Below are positions 10,077 to 21,553 of a stretch of 64,000 nucleotides of DNA, piece after piece. Where the stretch lies: the NCBI GenBank assembly GCA_023266335.1, contig JAHFQJ010000009.1:1-64000 (forward strand), given 5' to 3'. Each line of letters begins with the position of its first letter. Position 1 is the stretch's first letter. The translations under genes were made by a program, and so were the position numbers. This DNA comes from Burkholderiaceae bacterium (GTDB lineage: Bacteria; Pseudomonadota; Gammaproteobacteria; Burkholderiales; Burkholderiaceae). Under the pieces are notes generated by a model. That model saw only the letters and a program-made list of their open reading frames with translations. It searched no databases and had not been told where the DNA came from.

Positions 10077-11912
10077 TTATAGTTGATTGCTTAAATCAAA
10101 GTCTCTTAAAGCTTGTACTTGCTGCATAATTGTACGTGTGTAATCTGTAAAATCTTGTTTTTCTGCACCAACTAAAATCTGCATGCCATCACTAATTAGT
10201 GTTAAAGGATTTTGCGGAGAATTATCAACACGGTATTCGTAATGTAAATGCGGTCCTGTTGCAGAACCAGTCATGCCTACCAGACCAATTAGCTCACCCT
10301 GTTTTACAACCTGCCCCAGTTTTAATTCACTAAAACCAGATAGGTGTGCATAGTATGTAGATATGCCATTATGATGTTTTATAATAATAATTTTACCGTA
10401 CCCATTTTGGGTACCAATAAAATCTACTATGCCATCAGCCGATGCAAATACATGAGTTCCAATAGGGGCAGCAAAATCAACACCAGTATGTTTATGCGAA
10501 TAACCATGAATTGGATGATGTCTGTTTCCAAACGCAGAAGTTACTCTAGAAACTTCTAGCGGTGCTTTTAAAAAAGAACGCTTTAAAGCTTCTCCGCCAA
10601 AGGTGTAATATTGTTTCTCTTGTGGATACCAAATTGCTTGATGTACACCTTTTTTATTTACTATTTCAGCAGCAATAATGCGTCCATGACCAATAAATTC
10701 ATTTTGATTAACAAATCTTTCAAATACAAAACGGAATTTATCACCTTTTTTAATATCATGGTGAAAATTAATAGTACTGGAAAAAATATCTAGCATTTGT
10801 TTAATTACACTATCAGAAACTCCAGCTTTATCCATAGATGTGAAAAAATTAGCATCATCGATAGAACCCGACCTTACCTCTGTTTCAATTACGTGAGGAA
10901 CAATTTCTTTAGCAGAAGTTAATTCTCCAGCCTCATTACGATTTATTTTCAGCCACACTGCATTAGATTGTGTGTTATGAATGATAGCTTTTAATGATAA
11001 TAATTCCTTATTTTCATTAATTTCAGCTGTAATGCTGTATTGAGACTTAGTTTGTAATAAAAATTTTGCTAATGGATTATTTTTTACAAAACTTTCTGCC
11101 TTAATATCATCAATGCCTAATTTTTTAAATAAGGTTGATAAACTATCACTTTTATCTAGGTGTGCTGTTTGCATATAAGATTGCTTAGTATTTTTTTCTG
11201 TTAGAATATTAAGCTGAATATTTAGATTTTCCACTACTCTTTCTTGAGAAACTAATACAGATGTTGGTATATTTGCTACTGCAACAACTCCGGACAAGGA
11301 TAAACCAGCAGTTAAAACTAACTTTGCTTTAGCCGATATATATGGATTTAATTTATTACGCTCTGTAATCCTTCTAAGAATAATAGTAGATTCTTCAATA
11401 TCTTTTTTAACTTCTTCTATCTTATCCTGCTTAATAACTTGAATTGCTTTTACAGAAGTAGAAGGTTTATTATTTTTATTCGCAGCAAAAACTTTTTTGT
11501 TTTTCTTACTGCTTTCTGCTTTAAGAAAGTCAGCCATACGCTGACGCAGTACATAATCTACCATACCTTTAGTATTAGTATTTGCAGAACTTGAACCCCC
11601 CAATAAAAGGGAACTATGACTTACTATAGGAAGATGCAGCAAATTACTATCATTCACAGAAGTACGGCTGATAATCGAAGTGCCAGAATTACTTTGTTTC
11701 TTTATACTATCTCTGGAATCTTGATTCTGAACTGATACTTTTTTTTGGCTTATTACAACTTCTGAATAATTTTTATAAATTGATGCTGTATTATTAACTC
11801 TTTTTGAAACAGAAATAACATCTAACTTACTATTATTTTTATTACTGAATTTTGTTTTGTCTTGTTCTGGTAAGATGATAATTGTTTGCTTTTTATCGCT
11901 TGGACTACCCAT
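10077..11912 (-). CDS. M23 family metallopeptidase (membrane-anchored murein hydrolase)
   Basis: C-terminal HxxxHxGVDFAAPIGT, GYGKIIIIKHHNG, GMTGSATGPHLHYEYR; central TM segment. Confidence 0.9.
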   Translation of the reverse strand: MGSPSDKKQTIIILPEQDKTKFSNKNNSKLDVISVSKRVNNTASIYKNYSEVVISQKKVSVQNQDSRDSIKKQSNSGTSIISRTSVNDSNLLHLPIVSHSSLLLGGSSSANTNTKGMVDYVLRQRMADFLKAESSKKNKKVFAANKNNKPSTSVKAIQVIKQDKIEEVKKDIEESTIILRRITERNKLNPYISAKAKLVLTAGLSLSGVVAVANIPTSVLVSQERVVENLNIQLNILTEKNTKQSYMQTAHLDKSDSLSTLFKKLGIDDIKAESFVKNNPLAKFLLQTKSQYSITAEINENKELLSLKAIIHNTQSNAVWLKINRNEAGELTSAKEIVPHVIETEVRSGSIDDANFFTSMDKAGVSDSVIKQMLDIFSSTINFHHDIKKGDKFRFVFERFVNQNEFIGHGRIIAAEIVNKKGVHQAIWYPQEKQYYTFGGEALKRSFLKAPLEVSRVTSAFGNRHHPIHGYSHKHTGVDFAAPIGTHVFASADGIVDFIGTQNGYGKIIIIKHHNGISTYYAHLSGFSELKLGQVVKQGELIGLVGMTGSATGPHLHYEYRVDNSPQNPLTLISDGMQILVGAEKQDFTDYTRTIMQQVQALRDFDLSNQL

Positions 11913-11975
11913 TAATAAAACCTAAGTACAGGAGGATAATGAGATTATAGTACATTACAAATTATAAAGTCAATA

Positions 11976-12968
11976 TTAACTCTTGAACAAATGGTACCAT
12001 TTCTTTGGTTTAAATATGAGAAGCCTAGATTTTCTAGTGCTGCTCATGATATAGGTATTTATACTAATGATATTATTACAACAGTTATTTATATGGTTTA
12101 GCAAGTTTATAATATTGATATTAGTGCTATTATTTAATGAATAATCAATTAAAAAATCATCAAAAAATATAGAATTTATTTTTAAATTTGAGTTTTCATT
12201 TTCTTTTAAATTAAAATTAATATCAAACTCTTCACATATTTTAATAGGGCTGATATTTTGATTTATCTCATGATTAATTATAGAGTTATGTTTAAACATA
12301 CTCATTTTACTTGCATTTATATCTAGGTTTTGGTTAAAGCAAGCAGGCCAAAGCATATTTATATGATTATTTTGATTTAGACTAAACCAAGTTATTTGTA
12401 TATCATTAAGGATTTTTTTTATTTTTAATACACAGTCTGTAGCTTTTTTATAGCATTCTTCGCTAGAATATATTTCTTTATTAAACGATTCTATTAAATA
12501 ATCTTTAGCCCCGTTCTTCATACATATAACCGGATTATACGTTTTAAATGGTATTAGCCAATTTGCCTGCATATACCAAATATCATTTTTTATAGTTAGC
12601 TGAAATTCATATTCTTTTGCAATATCATTAATTCCAGCTAGTAAAGTATTAGATATTTTTTCGGATAATTGATTAGGTAAACTAATTGATACATTGCTTA
12701 AACCAGCATTTGCATATACAGGAATTAGTGCAAGCATATATGCAAAATTATGATTATATCTATTTATATCTTGATTTTTTATAGATTTTAAAAGCTCTTT
12801 TGGTTTATTAAACAATAATTGTGATATATAAAAATATTCTTGTAAATCCCAGCCAAAATTTTCATATTCTATATCTAAAAATTTGTAGTGTGTTTTTGAT
12901 AAAGTTTGTATTAAAGGGGAGGAAATATGAGGACTATCCAATATGGAGGGGAGAAAAATTTGCGTCAT
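11976..12968 (-). CDS. Conserved hypothetical protein
   Basis: 330-aa ORF; no recognised motif. Confidence 0.5.
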   Translation of the reverse strand: MTQIFLPSILDSPHISSPLIQTLSKTHYKFLDIEYENFGWDLQEYFYISQLLFNKPKELLKSIKNQDINRYNHNFAYMLALIPVYANAGLSNVSISLPNQLSEKISNTLLAGINDIAKEYEFQLTIKNDIWYMQANWLIPFKTYNPVICMKNGAKDYLIESFNKEIYSSEECYKKATDCVLKIKKILNDIQITWFSLNQNNHINMLWPACFNQNLDINASKMSMFKHNSIINHEINQNISPIKICEEFDINFNLKENENSNLKINSIFFDDFLIDYSLNNSTNINIINLLNHINNCCNNIISINTYIMSSTRKSRLLIFKPKKWYHLFKS

Positions 12969-12999
12969 TTACTGCAGATATTAGATTAAATTAAGTCAA

Positions 13000-13024
13000 A
13001 TATAGCTCAAAAATTGAGCTATAT
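13000..13024 (-). terminator. Putative rho-independent terminator of hupB
   Basis: Perfect stem TATAGCTCAA/TTGAGCTATA followed by T-rich run just after hupB stop. Confidence 0.55.
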
Positions 13025-13030
13025 ATTTTA

Positions 13031-13306
13031 TTAAGCAGCAACTGCTTCTTTTAGGCTCTTACCTGCTCTGAATTTAGGCACTTTGCATGCTTTAATTTTA
13101 ATTTTCTTACCTGTACGCGGATTGCGTCCTTCACGCTGTTTACGCTCTGATACTGTGAAAGTACCGAAACCGATTAAAGTCACATCTTCACCTTTTTCCA
13201 AAGCTTCTTTAACAGCTGTTAAAAAAGCTGTTAAAGCTTTTGTAGCGTCAACTTTAGTTAATCCTGTATCTTCTGCAATGTAATTTACTAAATCTGTTTT
13301 ATTCAT
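13031..13306 (-). CDS. hupB: DNA-binding protein HU
   Basis: GFGTFTVSERKQREGRNPRTGKKIKI, KVPKFRAGKSLKEAV; next to lon. Confidence 0.95.
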   Translation of the reverse strand: MNKTDLVNYIAEDTGLTKVDATKALTAFLTAVKEALEKGEDVTLIGFGTFTVSERKQREGRNPRTGKKIKIKACKVPKFRAGKSLKEAVAA

Positions 13307-13456
13307 AGTAACCTCTTTTTGTAAAAAATATTTTAAAGCAATCCTAATTTAGTTTTTTAAACGTATATTTAAAATCTAAAAATATGCTTTAAAGCCTCGC
13401 TACGTATAGCCTTACTTCGTATTAAACGAGGCATTTGGCATAAAGTCAAGCTCTTT

Positions 13457-15901
13457 TTAATGTTTTTGAGCATTTTCTTTAATTTTCGTTGGTTTTTTAC
13501 TACTTTTCACTGTCTTTACGAGCTGTGGTTCATCTTTGTTTATGCCAGCTTTAAGTTTATTTACAGGGGATTTTTTTTCTACTAATGCTAAATTTAAAAC
13601 TTCATCTATCCATTTTACCGGAATAATTTCTAGTCCAATTTTTACATTTTCAGGAATTTCCTCTAAATCTTTTACATTATCTTTAGGGATTAATACACGT
13701 TTAATTCCTCCGCGCAAAGCAGCCAAAAGCTTTTCTTTTAATCCGCCAATTGGTAATACTTCTCCGCGTAGAGTAATCTCGCCTGTCATTGCAATATCCG
13801 CATAAATAGGAGTATTTGTTAATACAGAGACAATTGCCGTAGTCATAGCGATACCTGCACTTGGTCCATCTTTAGGCGTTGCTCCTTCTGGTACATGCAG
13901 GTGAATATCCTGTTTTTCAAACAATAGCTTATTAATACCAAATTTATCCGCTCTAGAACGCACTACAGAACGGGCAGCTTCTATAGATTCTTTCATGACA
14001 TCTCCTAAGCTTCCTGTACGTATAATTTGCCCTTTTCCAGGCATTACAGACGCTTCTATTGTCAGTAAATCTCCTCCGACTTCCGTCCACGCTAAACCTG
14101 TAATTTGCCCGATTTGATTATCTTTAGCTGCAACTCCATAGTCAAATCTTCTTACTCCCAAATAAGAGCCAAGATTAGATGAATCAACAATAATTTTATC
14201 TGCAGTTTTTTTAAGCAATATTTCAGTTACACTTTTACGGCAAATTTTTGATATTTCTCTTTCAAGATTACGCACCCCCGCTTCTCGGGTGTAGTATCGG
14301 ATAATATCTAAGATTGCCTCTTCTTTTACATAAATTTCGCTTTCTTTTAAGCCATTATTTTTAATTTGTTTCAATAATAAATATTTACTGGCAATATTTA
14401 ATTTTTCATCTTCTGTATATCCGGATAAACGTATAATCTCCATGCGATCCATTAATGCAGGAGCTATATTATATGAGTTAGAAGTTGCAACAAACATGAC
14501 ATCAGATAAGTCAAAATCTACTTCAAGGTAATGATCTTGGAAAGTATGATTTTGTTCAGGGTCTAATACCTCAAGTAATGCAGATGCAGGGTCTCCGCGT
14601 AAATCTCTCCCCATTTTATCTATTTCATCTAATAAAAATAATGGATTACGTACTTCAACTTTCGCCATGTTCTGCAAAATTTTACCTGGCATTGAACCAA
14701 TATAAGTGCGTCTATGCCCTCTAATTTCAGCCTCATCGCCTACACCGCCAAGCGCCATACGTATAAATTTGCGATTTATGGCTTTAGCAATTGATTGTCC
14801 TAGCGAAGTTTTACCTACTCCTGGAGGTCCAACTAAACATAAAATTGGGGCTTTCATTTTATCTACTCTTTGCTGAACAGCAAGATATTCGATAATTCTT
14901 TCTTTGACTTTTTCTAAGCCGTAATGATCTTCATCTAAAACTTTTTGTGCATATTCTAAATCATGATTAATTTTACTTTTTCGTCTCCATGGCAAGCCTA
15001 AAAGTACTTCTAAATATCCTCTTACAACTCCTGCCTCAGCAGACATTGGCGACATTAAACGTAACTTTTTAAGTTCTGATTCAGCCTTTTTTCTAGCTTC
15101 AGCTGGCATACGGGAAGATTTAATTTTTTTCTCAAATTCTTCTAAATCAGCTCCATCTTCGCCTTCACCAAGTTCTTTTTGAATAGCCTTTACTTGTTCA
15201 TTTAGATAATAATCTCTTTGACTCTTTTCCATTTGGCGTTTTACACGGCTTCGTATACGTTTTTCTACCTGTAAAATGTCAATTTCGCTTTCAATTAAGC
15301 TAATAATAAACTCTAATCTTTCAAGCGGATCTAAAATTTCTAAAGCTTTTTGCTTATCATTTAGTTTAATTGGAATTTGAGATGCAATTAAATCAGATAT
15401 TTGCTCAGGACTATTAACATCTGGAGCTGATTGTAAAAAATCAGGAGGAATTTTTTTGTTAAGCTTAGAATATTGTTCCAGCTGGTTAAGTACAATTCTA
15501 ATTAATGCTTGCTCATCTTTATTGCCGGAAACTTCTATATGGTTGAATAACTGAATATTTGCATGGATGCAAGAATCAGGCTTTTCAATATATTTTTTTA
15601 CCCGAGCTCTTTGAATACCTTCTACCAAAACTTTTACTGTTCCATCTGGCAATTTTAATATTTGTAATATATTAGCCAAACATCCCATCTCACATAAATC
15701 TTTACGGGTTGGTTCATCAATATCAGGTGATTTTTGCATTACCATTAATATGGTCTTGTCTGCTTCCATGGCTGCATCAATTGACTTGATTGATAAAGCA
15801 CGACCTACAAATAACGGAATAACCATACTCGGAAACAAAACTACATCTCTCAATGGTAATACAGGTATATTTGAAACCTGATTAGTTGTTTCTTTTACCA
15901 T
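13457..15901 (-). CDS. lon: ATP-dependent protease Lon
   Basis: GPPGVGKTSLGQSIA, catalytic PKDGPSAGIAMTTA. Confidence 0.98.
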   Translation of the reverse strand: MVKETTNQVSNIPVLPLRDVVLFPSMVIPLFVGRALSIKSIDAAMEADKTILMVMQKSPDIDEPTRKDLCEMGCLANILQILKLPDGTVKVLVEGIQRARVKKYIEKPDSCIHANIQLFNHIEVSGNKDEQALIRIVLNQLEQYSKLNKKIPPDFLQSAPDVNSPEQISDLIASQIPIKLNDKQKALEILDPLERLEFIISLIESEIDILQVEKRIRSRVKRQMEKSQRDYYLNEQVKAIQKELGEGEDGADLEEFEKKIKSSRMPAEARKKAESELKKLRLMSPMSAEAGVVRGYLEVLLGLPWRRKSKINHDLEYAQKVLDEDHYGLEKVKERIIEYLAVQQRVDKMKAPILCLVGPPGVGKTSLGQSIAKAINRKFIRMALGGVGDEAEIRGHRRTYIGSMPGKILQNMAKVEVRNPLFLLDEIDKMGRDLRGDPASALLEVLDPEQNHTFQDHYLEVDFDLSDVMFVATSNSYNIAPALMDRMEIIRLSGYTEDEKLNIASKYLLLKQIKNNGLKESEIYVKEEAILDIIRYYTREAGVRNLEREISKICRKSVTEILLKKTADKIIVDSSNLGSYLGVRRFDYGVAAKDNQIGQITGLAWTEVGGDLLTIEASVMPGKGQIIRTGSLGDVMKESIEAARSVVRSRADKFGINKLLFEKQDIHLHVPEGATPKDGPSAGIAMTTAIVSVLTNTPIYADIAMTGEITLRGEVLPIGGLKEKLLAALRGGIKRVLIPKDNVKDLEEIPENVKIGLEIIPVKWIDEVLNLALVEKKSPVNKLKAGINKDEPQLVKTVKSSKKPTKIKENAQKH

Positions 15902-15951
15902 ATTGCTCCTTTTATTAATATTTTAACTCTTATAATCAATAGTTAAATTAG

Positions 15952-17214
15952 TTAAACAGTTATTTTTGTTATTAAAAGCGGCTGTGCTTTTTTATCAATA
16001 ACATCTTCATTGATAATAACCTTTTCTAAATCATTATGATTAGGTAATTCATACATAGTGTCGATTAGAACATTTTCAAGTATTGCACGTAGACCTCTTG
16101 CTCCTGTTTTTCTTTTAATTGCTTGTTGAGCTATTTTTTTTAATGCATTTTCAGTAATTTCAAGCTCTACATTCTCCATTTCAAAAAGGGCTTTATATTG
16201 TTTAATTAAAGCATTTTTTGGTTGAGTTAAAATTTTTACCAAAGATTCTTCATCTAGCTTTTCCAATATAGTATGTACTGGTAACCGCCCTATTAGTTCA
16301 GGAATAAGTCCAAATTTTATTAAATCAGATGCCTCTACTTCATTTAAAACATTATCTCTATCTTTATCTTTAGTAAACACTTCTGCTTTAAAACCAATCC
16401 CAGCTTTTTCTGTTCTTTGAATAACTATCTTTTCTAATCCTTCAAATGCTCCGCCACAAATAAATAATATATTCTGAGTATTTACTTGGACTAAATCTTG
16501 ATTTGGATGCTTTCTGCCGCCTTTTGGGGGAACAGATGATATAGTTCCTTCGATTAGTTTTAATAAAGCCTGCTGAACACCTTCCCCAGAAACATCTCTT
16601 GTAATAGAAGGATTTTCAGATTTACGGGAAATTTTATCTATCTCATCTATATAAATTATGCCTTTTTCTGCCTTTTGTACATCAAAATCACTATTTTGCA
16701 ATAATTTCTGTATGACATTTTCTACATCTTCACCTACATATCCAGCTTCCGTTAAAGTTGTTGCATCTGCAATTGCAAATGGAACATCCAGCATTTTTGC
16801 TAATGTTTGTGCAAGCAAAGTCTTACCTGACCCTGTTGGTCCGACTAATAAGATATTGCTTTTACTTATCTCTAAATCATTTTTATTATTTTCTAAATTA
16901 CGTAGTCTTTTGTAATGATTATATACAGCAACTGATAGTACTTTTTTAGCGTGTTCCTGCCCAATGACATAATCATCTAATTTAGTTTTTATTTCAACTG
17001 GAATAGGCAATTTTGTTTGATTAAAATTTTTATCATCCGGATTAGACTCATATACTTCTATATCTTCATTCATTACATCATTACATAATGCTATGCATTC
17101 ATCACAAATATTTGCATGTTCGCCAGCTATTAATTTTTGTACTTGGCTCTCTGCTTTACTACAAAATGAGCAAACCTTTTCATGCTTATGTTTTGTCATT
17201 ACCCAATCCTTCAA
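15952..17214 (-). CDS. clpX: ATP-dependent Clp protease ATP-binding subunit ClpX
   Basis: N-terminal zinc finger CSFCSKAE...[32 protein letters not shown]. Confidence 0.98.
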   Translation of the reverse strand: MKDWVMTKHKHEKVCSFCSKAESQVQKLIAGEHANICDECIALCNDVMNEDIEVYESNPDDKNFNQTKLPIPVEIKTKLDDYVIGQEHAKKVLSVAVYNHYKRLRNLENNKNDLEISKSNILLVGPTGSGKTLLAQTLAKMLDVPFAIADATTLTEAGYVGEDVENVIQKLLQNSDFDVQKAEKGIIYIDEIDKISRKSENPSITRDVSGEGVQQALLKLIEGTISSVPPKGGRKHPNQDLVQVNTQNILFICGGAFEGLEKIVIQRTEKAGIGFKAEVFTKDKDRDNVLNEVEASDLIKFGLIPELIGRLPVHTILEKLDEESLVKILTQPKNALIKQYKALFEMENVELEITENALKKIAQQAIKRKTGARGLRAILENVLIDTMYELPNHNDLEKVIINEDVIDKKAQPLLITKITV

Positions 17215-17326
17215 TATTTAATTAATAAGCTTATTTTATAATAACTACTCTAAAATACCCCAATCCGCAGCACTTTACTTTATTTTTTGGATGATTATTG
17301 ATTATCTATATTTCATCTAATTTTAT

Positions 17327-17689
17327 TTAACTAAATAATGTACATGATGCGATGTCTGGCTCTATTTTGCGTTTTTCAGCAAGTTTTTCATAACATTGTG
17401 AAGTAAAATTAGCAACAGCTTCTTTATCCTCTGTTATTGTGAACTCAACTTTTTTTTGATTAGCTGAAACAAATAACTCAACCAACATTTTAGGTCTACT
17501 TTCGGCTGCCTTGCATTTGGTAAGATAAAATACGTCTTCATCTTCGAATAAACCTTGAGCTATACTTTCTTCTTTTTGTAGATCTTCTATCACACTATTT
17601 TTTTTACTACCAATGTCCTTACTCTTTAAATCTACATAATATTCATATGCCTGTTTTTTAGTTATATGTATTAACACCGCCTGCAGCAC
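17327..17689 (-). CDS. Hypothetical protein inserted between clpP and clpX; possibly part of a frameshifted longer gene
   Basis: 120-aa ORF with GTG start; overlapping out-of-frame ORF upstream (about 17660-17802) starts MVINVALIKGETETPSGKRNSYLLDGCLNK. Confidence 0.45.
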   Translation of the reverse strand: MLQAVLIHITKKQAYEYYVDLKSKDIGSKKNSVIEDLQKEESIAQGLFEDEDVFYLTKCKAAESRPKMLVELFVSANQKKVEFTITEDKEAVANFTSQCYEKLAEKRKIEPDIASCTLFS

Positions 17690-17852
17690 ATTGATGCTTT
17701 GGATCAGTCTGCTTATTTAAGCATCCATCTAACAAATATGAATTTCTTTTACCGCTAGGTGTTTCTGTTTCACCTTTTATTAAAGCAACATTTATCACCA
17801 TAATTTCACCCTATCTATTTAATTTAAATCTCATTTAATATTTGTAATTACA

Positions 17853-18494
17853 TTATACAATTACTGGTTTTGCTTCTCCCAAGCCATTATCACGCTTGGT
17901 TAGTACATCATCAACAAGACCATATTCTTTTGATTCTTCTGCCGATAAAAAATAATCTCTATCTGTATCTATCCTAATTTTTTCTATAGGCTGCCCTGTA
18001 TTTTCAGACAATATATTATTAAGTTTATGTTTTAATAATAAAATTTCTTTTGCCTGAATTTCAATATCAGAAGCTTGACCTCTTGCACCGCCTAACGGCT
18101 GATGAATCATAACTCTAGAGTTTGGCAAACAAAAACGCTTCCCTTTTTCACCGGCCGCTAATAAAAATGCCCCCATACTTGCCGCAATACCCATGCATAA
18201 AGTAGAGACATGCGGTTTGATGAAATTCATTGTATCAAAAATTGCCAATCCGGCAGATACAGAACCCCCTGGAGAATTAATATAAAAGTAAATATCTTTT
18301 TCAGGGTTTTCACTTTCTAAAAAAAGCATTTGAGCAACAATTAGATTTGCCGTGTAATCATTCACTTCACCTATTAAAAATACTACTCTTTCTTTTAATA
18401 ACCTTGAATATATATCATAAGCTCTTTCACCTCTTCCGGATTGCTCAACAACCATCGGTACTAGCCCAATGTTTTCAATTTCAGGATATGACAT
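17853..18494 (-). CDS. clpP: ATP-dependent Clp protease proteolytic subunit ClpP
   Basis: [33 protein letters not shown]. Confidence 0.98.
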   Translation of the reverse strand: MSYPEIENIGLVPMVVEQSGRGERAYDIYSRLLKERVVFLIGEVNDYTANLIVAQMLFLESENPEKDIYFYINSPGGSVSAGLAIFDTMNFIKPHVSTLCMGIAASMGAFLLAAGEKGKRFCLPNSRVMIHQPLGGARGQASDIEIQAKEILLLKHKLNNILSENTGQPIEKIRIDTDRDYFLSAEESKEYGLVDDVLTKRDNGLGEAKPVIV

Positions 18495-18571
18495 TTTCTA
18501 AAACTCCAAAAATAAAAAAAGTACTGTGTATATAGTAGCACACAGTACCTTATATCACAAAATAAATCCAA

Positions 18572-19891
18572 TTATTCCTGTATTTGCTGTTGTGATAATT
18601 CATCAAAAGATATAGTTTTGTCAGTCACTTTAGCAACACCACAGACAAAATCCACAACATTATTTTCAATGACATATGCTTTCATTTCTGATAATCTTGC
18701 CTCATCTTGATAGTACCAGCGCATAACTTCTTTTGGATCTTCATAATTTTGTGCAAAATCTTCAATTTGTGTTTTAATTTGCTCCGGCTGAACTTGGAGG
18801 TTATGCTGTTTAACTAATTGAGCTAAAATTAAACCTAGCTTTACTCTTTTTTCAGAGCTTTCTTTGAACATTTCTATATCATACGGCAGTTGATCAATAT
18901 TTTTAAAGCCTCTATCAGCTAAGTCTTGCTTTAGTGACTCCATTTGTCTTTGCTGATCTTCTTTTACTAAAGTTGTTGGGGCTTCAATGGGAGTTTTATC
19001 AAGCAATACATCTAAAACCTGCTGCTTTAACATAGCAAAAGTACGGCGTTTTGTTTCGCGTACTAAATTTTTTTCTACATCTTCCCTTAGTTTTTCAACA
19101 CCGCCTTGAATGCCTAATTTAGCTGCAAATTCTTCATTGATTTCAGGTGCAGAAGCATTTTCAATTTTATTTAATGTAATGTTAAATTCAGCTGTTTTAC
19201 CTGCAACTTCTTTACCTTGATAATCTTCAGGGAAGGTTACTTGTACTAGCTTAGATTGCCCCGCTTTTAGTCCATGAATGCCCGCCTCAAATTCTGGAAG
19301 CATTCTTTTTTGACCTAAAACAAAGCTATGATTAGATGCACTTCCGCCATCAAAAATCTCACCATCAATTTTACCTTGGAAGTCAATAGTTACTTTATCT
19401 GTATCTTTAGCCTGTGCATCAGTGTCAGCATCAGCGTAATTGGTATACTGACTGCTTAAAACATCAATTGTTTTATTAATTTCAGTATCTGTAATATCAC
19501 AAATATACTTAGTTAATTCACAATCAGATAAATCACTCACTAAAAATTCTGGATATATTTCAAACAATACATCATAAGCAAAGTGACCATCTGGTGCATC
19601 CAGCTTAGGCTCTAATGAAGGAGTTCCAGCAATTTGCAAGCCTTTATCTTTTGAAAAATCAAAAAATAATCTATTAATTTTTGCGTATTGCACTTCGAAT
19701 AAAATTTGTTCGCCACGTTCTTTCTGAATAATGTGCATAGGCACTTTACCTGTACGGAAACCGTCTTTGCGAAAATTGCGTGCAGCCTGCTGTAAACGTT
19801 GCTGTGCGTCTTGCTCAACTGATGAAAGAGGTAAAACAAACGATATTTTACGTGTAAGACCATCTAACTTTTCTATTTGAATTTCTGACAT
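18572..19891 (-). CDS. tig: Trigger factor
   Basis: N-terminal ribosome-binding region GFRTGKVPMHIIQKERG, FKBP domain, upstream of clpP. Confidence 0.95.
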   Translation of the reverse strand: MSEIQIEKLDGLTRKISFVLPLSSVEQDAQQRLQQAARNFRKDGFRTGKVPMHIIQKERGEQILFEVQYAKINRLFFDFSKDKGLQIAGTPSLEPKLDAPDGHFAYDVLFEIYPEFLVSDLSDCELTKYICDITDTEINKTIDVLSSQYTNYADADTDAQAKDTDKVTIDFQGKIDGEIFDGGSASNHSFVLGQKRMLPEFEAGIHGLKAGQSKLVQVTFPEDYQGKEVAGKTAEFNITLNKIENASAPEINEEFAAKLGIQGGVEKLREDVEKNLVRETKRRTFAMLKQQVLDVLLDKTPIEAPTTLVKEDQQRQMESLKQDLADRGFKNIDQLPYDIEMFKESSEKRVKLGLILAQLVKQHNLQVQPEQIKTQIEDFAQNYEDPKEVMRWYYQDEARLSEMKAYVIENNVVDFVCGVAKVTDKTISFDELSQQQIQE

Positions 19892-19911
19892 AGGATTGCC
19901 TATTAAAATAG

Positions 19912-19998
19912 TGGTGCGAGGAAGGGGACTCGAACCCCTACACCATTTCTGGCGTCAGGACCTAAACCTGGTGCGTCTACCAATTTCGCCACCCTCGC
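19912..19998 (-). tRNA. tRNA-Leu (anticodon UAG), CCA encoded
   Basis: Reverse strand gcgagggtggcgaaattggtagacgcaccaggtttaggtcctg...ggttcgagtccccttcctcgcacca; anticodon loop TTTAGGT, variable arm present. Confidence 0.93.
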
Positions 19999-20354
19999 AA
20001 CAATTTAACGATAAAAACACAAGTAACGTGTTTATTTTGAATAATTAGAGCATATTATATACACTGCCAATATAAATGTCCAGCCTTAAATCTGATTATG
20101 GCAAGTATATACAAAAATACTGGTATCCCTTATTAATTGAGTACGCCCTAATAGATATGATGAAGTTATAAATTTTGGTTTTGATACCTGAAAAATCTAA
20201 TAGTGAGTTGTTTTTGTAGGTTCTGAAATTAATTAACCTTTCATTTATATAGTAGTTTAAATGTATTATTTAAAATATACAATACATTTGACTGTATATT
20301 GCTATATAAAATATTATTTATATAATGTATTTATTTAAATACAATTAAAATAAA

Positions 20355-21548
20355 ATGTCAAAGACAAGTATAATATTTGGTAATGGATTATCAAGAGCTT
20401 TAAATAATGAATATTTTTTATTAGAAACAGCAATGTCATATGTTTGGGATAGTAAGGGTTGTTGTTTAACAAGTGATGAAAAAGATTTAATTAAATCCAC
20501 TTTAGAAGATAAAAATTATCCTAACACAGAAAGTGATTTATATAATATTCAAGAAGCGATAACTATAACTGAATTTTTGAAAAAATTTAATATTGATGGA
20601 AATAATCTGTGGATAAAAGAAACAGCATTTAATTCTCATGAAGCTTTTAAAAAATTTATTCATCAAGTAGCTATGTATTTTAACAACTATGAAATGCCAA
20701 CAGAAAAAGAACACTGGGGAAATTTTATTTTATCTTTAGTAAAATTTATTAAGGAAAATGGAAAAAAGGGATATAATTTTACTGGAGATGTAAATATATT
20801 TACTTTAAATTATGATAATCTTTTGTATAAAAGCTTACTGAAAAAAAAGATTTTATGTGGTCAGCAAAATAGTTATTTAATAGATGGATATAGTGCCACA
20901 GGATTTTCACCAAATATGCTAACATCAAATAGAGGTTACTATTTTCATTTACATGGTTCACCCTATTTTATTGGGAATGAAAAGCATAAAAAATCAAATA
21001 CAAATATAAGCTCTGATAATCATATAGTATTAAATCACTTTAAACATAAAGAAAATATAATAAATTCATCATATATATTAAGTAGTTATTGGAAATTTAT
21101 GAAATCAAGATTAGATTTATCAGATAATATTATATTATTTGGTTACGGTGGATATGATATACATTTAAATAAGATACTATATCAATTAAATAATTACAAA
21201 AAAAAGAATATAAAAATTGTTGAATGTGAGAAGAATATTAATAAAATTAGTAATGACTATAAAACAAAAAAAACGGCAGAATATTTTGAAAAGTCTGAAG
21301 AAGACGTTAGAAAAATATGTACAGATGAAACCCATGAAGATTGTGAAAAAATTACTAAGTATTATCGTAGTAGAGAGATTGGGGATGATGAAGATGACGA
21401 ATTTTTAGAATATTTATATACTTCAAATACATTTAAATCAAAAAAAGAATTTTGGCAGGGCAATCTAGGTTCTATTAGTGATAAAGATTTAATACTTATA
21501 GATAATATTTTATGTTTTGATGACTGGAAGTGTATAAATGAATTATAA
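20355..21548 (+). CDS. SIR2-like (AbiH/DUF4917-like) protein, candidate defence effector
   Basis: SIIFGNGLSRALN, NIFTLNYDNLLYKSL, YFHLHGSPYFIG, IILFGYGGYDIHLNKIL. Confidence 0.65.
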   Translation: MSKTSIIFGNGLSRALNNEYFLLETAMSYVWDSKGCCLTSDEKDLIKSTLEDKNYPNTESDLYNIQEAITITEFLKKFNIDGNNLWIKETAFNSHEAFKKFIHQVAMYFNNYEMPTEKEHWGNFILSLVKFIKENGKKGYNFTGDVNIFTLNYDNLLYKSLLKKKILCGQQNSYLIDGYSATGFSPNMLTSNRGYYFHLHGSPYFIGNEKHKKSNTNISSDNHIVLNHFKHKENIINSSYILSSYWKFMKSRLDLSDNIILFGYGGYDIHLNKILYQLNNYKKKNIKIVECEKNINKISNDYKTKKTAEYFEKSEEDVRKICTDETHEDCEKITKYYRSREIGDDEDDEFLEYLYTSNTFKSKKEFWQGNLGSISDKDLILIDNILCFDDWKCINEL

Positions 21549-21553
21549 AAATC

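Noticed and set aside
13083-13283. 66-aa ORF antisense to HU, and similar antisense ORFs in lon, clpX, mreB, ilvC, leuA and the large oxidoreductase
   Set aside because: Shadow ORFs of highly conserved coding genes with no independent support.
13395-13435. Inverted repeat gcctcg...cgaggc downstream of lon
   Set aside because: Could be a lon terminator, but the loop is long and there is no clear T-run, so not listed as a feature.
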